Shown here: piece by piece, positions 5,687-8,518 of the stretch | Numbering within the stretch: position 1 is the stretch's first letter | How the letters are laid out: each line of letters opens with the position of its first letter | Source of the DNA: Sphingomonas sp. | GTDB lineage: Bacteria > Pseudomonadota > Alphaproteobacteria > Sphingomonadales > Sphingomonadaceae | DNA: 8,518 nucleotides | Assembly (NCBI GenBank): GCA_013822915.1 | Contig: PNLG01000213.1 | Span: 1 to 8,518 of the forward strand | Reading direction: 5' to 3' | Made by a program: the position numbers and the translations under genes | Notes under the pieces: generated by a model | What the model was told of the DNA's origin: nothing | Database searches by the model: none | What the model saw: the letters and a program-made list of their open reading frames with translations, nothing else

Positions 5687-7102
5687 ATGGGACGGCGCGC
5701 GCGGTTGGGCTATTTCGGGCGAAGAATTGCGGTGACAGCACTGGCGGTGCCGGGGGTGCTGCTGGCGCAGGATATCGCGCTGCCCGGTCGCCAGGCCGAC
5801 TCCGTCACGGATAGCCGCAGCGCGGACCCCGTGCTTGCGCTTGTCGATACAGCAATGTCGCGCGCGCCATTCCTTGCGGTGGTGAATGACGCGGTGCGGC
5901 GTCACCCTTCGCTGGCAGGGGCGCAGGCGGCCGCCGATGCCGCCGAGGCACAGCTTGCCGGCGCACGTGAAGCGGCTCGTCCGGTTGTTGATGTCAACAT
6001 CCTGAGTTTTCGGGTGATTTCGCGCGATTTTTCGAGCGACCCGCAAAATGTACTGGAACGCACGCGACCGTCGCGCCGCACCGACGGATCGCTGACCATC
6101 AATCAGACGGTGTTCGACTTTGGCGCGAACCTCGAGCGTCAGGCAGCAGCCCGCGCGCGGATCACCGCCAGCATTGCCGATATCGAGAGCAGCGCGGCGC
6201 AAGTGGCGCTTGAATTGGTGGTGAGCTGGTATGATGTGGCCGCGTATCGCACACTTGGTGCGCTTGCGCGGTCGTTCCTGACAAGCGAAAATGATGCGCG
6301 GCTCGCCGTGCAGCAACGCATCGATGCGGGCGTTGCCGCGCCTGTCGATCTCGCGCGGGTCGATAGCGCGATCGCGCGCAACCGGGCTCGGATTGCCGAC
6401 TTTGCCCGGCGGCTGGGGGCATCGGAGGCGCGCTTCCTGGCCTTGGCTGGGCGCGCCGCCCCGGCGGGCTTGCAACGGGTGCCGCGCGCTTGTGTGTTTG
6501 AGGGAGCGCAGGAAAATGCGGTGGCGGCTGCAATGCACGCGGCGCCGGTGGTCAGCGCAGACGCGGTGGCCAAGGCCGCCGAACGCGATGCGCGCGCCGT
6601 GACGCGCGAGTCCCGCCCGGTTTTTACCGCCGGGATTGATGCCGGGCGCTTTGGCATTTTCGAAACACCGTTCGATTATGACGTTCGCGGGCGCATTGGC
6701 ATGCGGGTGCGGCTGTTCGGTGGCACCGAGGCGCGGCTTGCCGGGGCGCGGGCGCTCGCGCGGCAAGCACGGGCGCGGGCCGATCAGGTGCGCGGTGAAG
6801 CCAGGCGCGATGCGGCAACCGCCTGGTCCGATGTCGCGGCCCTGCAAGACGCGCAGGAAGCGCTTGAGGCGGCTTATCTTGCATCGCGCACGACGCGCGA
6901 TGGCGTCGCCGAGCGATTTCGGGTCGCGCGCGGGTCGATTTTCGATGTGCTGACCGTTGAAGAGGAGCTTTTTCAAAGCGCAGTCAGCTATCTTCAGGGG
7001 CTGTCAGAATTGGATACTACGCGCTACATATTGCTCGCACGCACGGGCCGCTTGCTTGATTGCCTGCAGGTTGATGCGCCGCTCGGAGATCGTAACCGAT
7101 GA
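5687..7102 (+). CDS. TolC-family outer-membrane channel protein of a type I secretion system
   Basis: A 471-residue outer-membrane efflux/secretion channel of the TolC (OEP) family. The N-terminus has an arginine-rich start, a hydrophobic core (IAVTALAVPGVLLA) and a likely signal peptidase site after LLA at about residue 27. Two structural repeats follow. The first runs from about 62 (AVVNDAVRRHPSLAGAQAAA) through NQTVFDFGANLERQAA (139-154) to the helix ending near 255. The second, from about 280, includes RVRLFGGTEARLAG (340-353) and the typical RVARGSIFDVLTVEEELF (412-429). Length and repeats are normal for the family. Two cysteines, C269 and C459, could pair in the periplasm, by inference. 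The ATG at 5687 is preceded by a stop in frame and has only a weak TGGGA as ribosome site. Its stop overlaps the start of the ABC gene, so the pair is one operon and the channel most likely serves that transporter rather than drug efflux. Confidence 0.88.
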   Translation: MGRRARLGYFGRRIAVTALAVPGVLLAQDIALPGRQADSVTDSRSADPVLALVDTAMSRAPFLAVVNDAVRRHPSLAGAQAAADAAEAQLAGAREAARPVVDVNILSFRVISRDFSSDPQNVLERTRPSRRTDGSLTINQTVFDFGANLERQAAARARITASIADIESSAAQVALELVVSWYDVAAYRTLGALARSFLTSENDARLAVQQRIDAGVAAPVDLARVDSAIARNRARIADFARRLGASEARFLALAGRAAPAGLQRVPRACVFEGAQENAVAAAMHAAPVVSADAVAKAAERDARAVTRESRPVFTAGIDAGRFGIFETPFDYDVRGRIGMRVRLFGGTEARLAGARALARQARARADQVRGEARRDAATAWSDVAALQDAQEALEAAYLASRTTRDGVAERFRVARGSIFDVLTVEEELFQSAVSYLQGLSELDTTRYILLARTGRLLDCLQVDAPLGDRNR

Positions 7103-8518
7103 CAGGCGAAACGTTGATTGAGGCGCCGCGCCCGCGCTTTGCGGCCTGGCTCGTCGTGCCGATGCGCCGCAACAGTGCAACCTATACCAAGGTGGCGATA
7201 GCGGCGGTGCTGGTCAATCTGTTTGGCTTCGTGACATCGATTTTCTCGATGGTCGTGTATGACCGTGTCATTCCGCACAATGCCATGTCGTCGCTGGTCG
7301 GGCTGTCGATTGGTCTGGCGATTGTCGTGGTGTTTGATTTTGCGCTGAAATTGCTACGCGCCTATTTCGTTGATGTGGCGGGCGCCGATATTGATCATGA
7401 CGTTGGCGATGATGTGTTTGAGCGGATCATCAAGATGCGGCTTGAACTCCGCAAGGGATCAACCGGCGCGCTGACCGGATTAATGCGGGAATTGGAAGTC
7501 CTGCGCGATTTTTTCGCATCGATCACTTTGGTCGCGATTGTTGATGTGCCGTTCATCTTCATCACGATCGGCTTGATCGCGCTGATCGGCGGATGGATTG
7601 CGCTGGTCCCGGCGCTGTTGGTGCCATTGGTCGTGGCGGTCGGCCTGCTCACGCAACCAGCGATGGACCGGCTTGCCGCAGACACGATGCGCGAGGGACA
7701 TGTAAAGCAATCGGTGCTGGTTGAGACAATTGGCGCGATTGAAACCGTGAAAGCATCGGGTGCAGGGCCGCTGCTCACCGATCGCTGGCGCCGGTCGGTG
7801 CGGCAACAAAGCGCGAGCGCGTTGCGACAACGGCTGATCGGCGCGATTGCGACGACCTTTGCCGGATCGGCCGGCACAATCGGCTATACCGGCACGGTGA
7901 TTGTCGGCGCCGCCCTGTCCGCAGGCGGCGACATCACCATCGGCGCGCTGACCGCGTGTTCGATCCTGTCGAGCCGGGCGATTGCGCCGCTGGGGCAGAT
8001 CGCCAATCTCGCGTCGCGGCTGGCGCAGACGCGCACTGCCTATCGCCAGGTTACCGCTCTCATGGATCAGCCGGTTGAGGGGCCAACGGGCGAGGGGTTG
8101 AAGCTGCGCACACTCGGCGGCGGCATTGAACTGCGCGGTGTCACCTTCCGCTATCCGGGGGCGGCCGAACCGGTGCTGCGCGATGTGTCGGTGAAGATCG
8201 CGCCGGGGGAGTGCGTGGCGCTGCTTGGGCGGGTCGGCTCGGGCAAATCGACGTTCGCGCGGCTCGCGCTTGGCCTGTATCCGCCTGAGGAAGGCGTGGT
8301 GATGATCGACGGCACCGACATTCGCCAGTTCGATCCGGGTTTTCGCCAGACCATCGGCGTCAGCCTTCAGGAAAGCGTGCTTTTCACCGGCACGATCCGT
8401 GAAAACATTACGTTGGGCCGCGCGGGGATTGACGATGACGAGATGCTGCGCGCCGCCGCATTGGCGGGCACTCACGATTTTGTCGGCCGCATCGCCAATG
8501 GCTATGATCTGCGGCTGA
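7099..8518 (+). CDS. Type I secretion ABC permease/ATPase, LssB/LapB-like, without N-terminal C39-like domain (3' truncated by window edge)
   Basis: The first 473 residues of an inner-membrane half-transporter that drives export of an unfolded protein directly out of the cell. It starts with ATG inside the ATGA overlap with the TolC stop and stays open to the window end. The membrane domain begins almost at once: TM1 about 31-53, then VYDRVIPHNA (53-62), TM2 about 64-86, TM3-TM4 about 141-185, the REGHVKQSVLVETIGAIETVK coupling region (198-218), and TM5-TM6 about 248-295. The nucleotide-binding domain follows: aromatic Y352, Walker A GRVGSGKST (377-385) and the Q-loop Q424 in SLQESVLFTGTIRENI. 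The LSGGQ signature, Walker B and H-loop should lie just past the edge. The wording around TM1-TM4 is close to the LssB/LapB secretion family, whose members usually carry about 130 extra residues before TM1; these are missing here. The HlyD adaptor and the substrate are not in the window. Confidence 0.9.
   Translation, partial: MTGETLIEAPRPRFAAWLVVPMRRNSATYTKVAIAAVLVNLFGFVTSIFSMVVYDRVIPHNAMSSLVGLSIGLAIVVVFDFALKLLRAYFVDVAGADIDHDVGDDVFERIIKMRLELRKGSTGALTGLMRELEVLRDFFASITLVAIVDVPFIFITIGLIALIGGWIALVPALLVPLVVAVGLLTQPAMDRLAADTMREGHVKQSVLVETIGAIETVKASGAGPLLTDRWRRSVRQQSASALRQRLIGAIATTFAGSAGTIGYTGTVIVGAALSAGGDITIGALTACSILSSRAIAPLGQIANLASRLAQTRTAYRQVTALMDQPVEGPTGEGLKLRTLGGGIELRGVTFRYPGAAEPVLRDVSVKIAPGECVALLGRVGSGKSTFARLALGLYPPEEGVVMIDGTDIRQFDPGFRQTIGVSLQESVLFTGTIRENITLGRAGIDDDEMLRAAALAGTHDFVGRIANGYDLRL

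Noticed and set aside
5636..6976. A 446-codon - strand frame opposite the TolC gene.
   Set aside because: The + strand protein has a signal peptide and both TolC repeats; the antisense product is Arg/His-rich without recognisable domains.
7480..8475. A 331-codon - strand frame opposite the ABC transporter.
   Set aside because: The + strand frame shows Walker A, Q-loop and membrane segments in correct order; the antisense frame is a compositional shadow.
1..8518. CRISPR arrays, insertion sequences, prophage or defence genes.
   Set aside because: No regularly spaced repeats, transposase or integrase motifs, or known defence domains were seen in any frame.

Overview
The window reads as a piece of a high-GC alphaproteobacterial chromosome, most likely a sphingomonad. 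The evidence is the strong G/C third-position bias, the HemB N-terminus (MTSYPALRLRRTR) and its Mg-type metal loop, and the style of the membrane 'fused MFS/spermidine synthase' protein. This assignment comes from pattern recognition; no database search was run.

Left block (1-4667, all + strand): the 3' end of valS (valyl-tRNA synthetase anticodon-binding domain and C-terminal coiled coil, cut by the window edge), then hemB (porphobilinogen synthase), a RimJ/RimL-type GNAT acetyltransferase only 10 bases behind hemB, and a 739-residue polytopic membrane protein with a C-terminal spermidine-synthase-like fold. These look like ordinary chromosomal genes in tight head-to-tail order. A TTAACCAT site (CtrA half-site-like) lies about 50 bases before the membrane protein gene.

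Middle (4668-5686): a convergent small lipoprotein gene on the - strand (4682-5173), a perfect 8-bp inverted repeat in the divergent gap, a complete tRNA-Arg(ACG) with encoded CCA on the + strand (5257-5333), and about 350 bases with no intact gene. Within that stretch one frame (5354-5509) has coding-like composition but no convincing start, and may be a decayed gene end.

Right block (5687-8518, + strand): a TolC-family outer-membrane channel gene overlaps by 4 bases (ATGA) a type I secretion ABC permease/ATPase gene that runs off the window's right edge. The ABC protein resembles the LssB/LapB group but starts directly at its membrane domain, with no N-terminal C39-like domain. Together they form two of the three parts of a type I secretion machine. 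The HlyD-type adaptor and the secreted substrate are not in the window and probably lie further right.

No CRISPR array, transposase, integrase or clearly new defence system is visible. The most interesting features are the N-terminally reduced secretion ATPase, the position of the secretion operon just downstream of a tRNA-Arg 3' end with degraded-looking DNA between them, and the inverted repeat.
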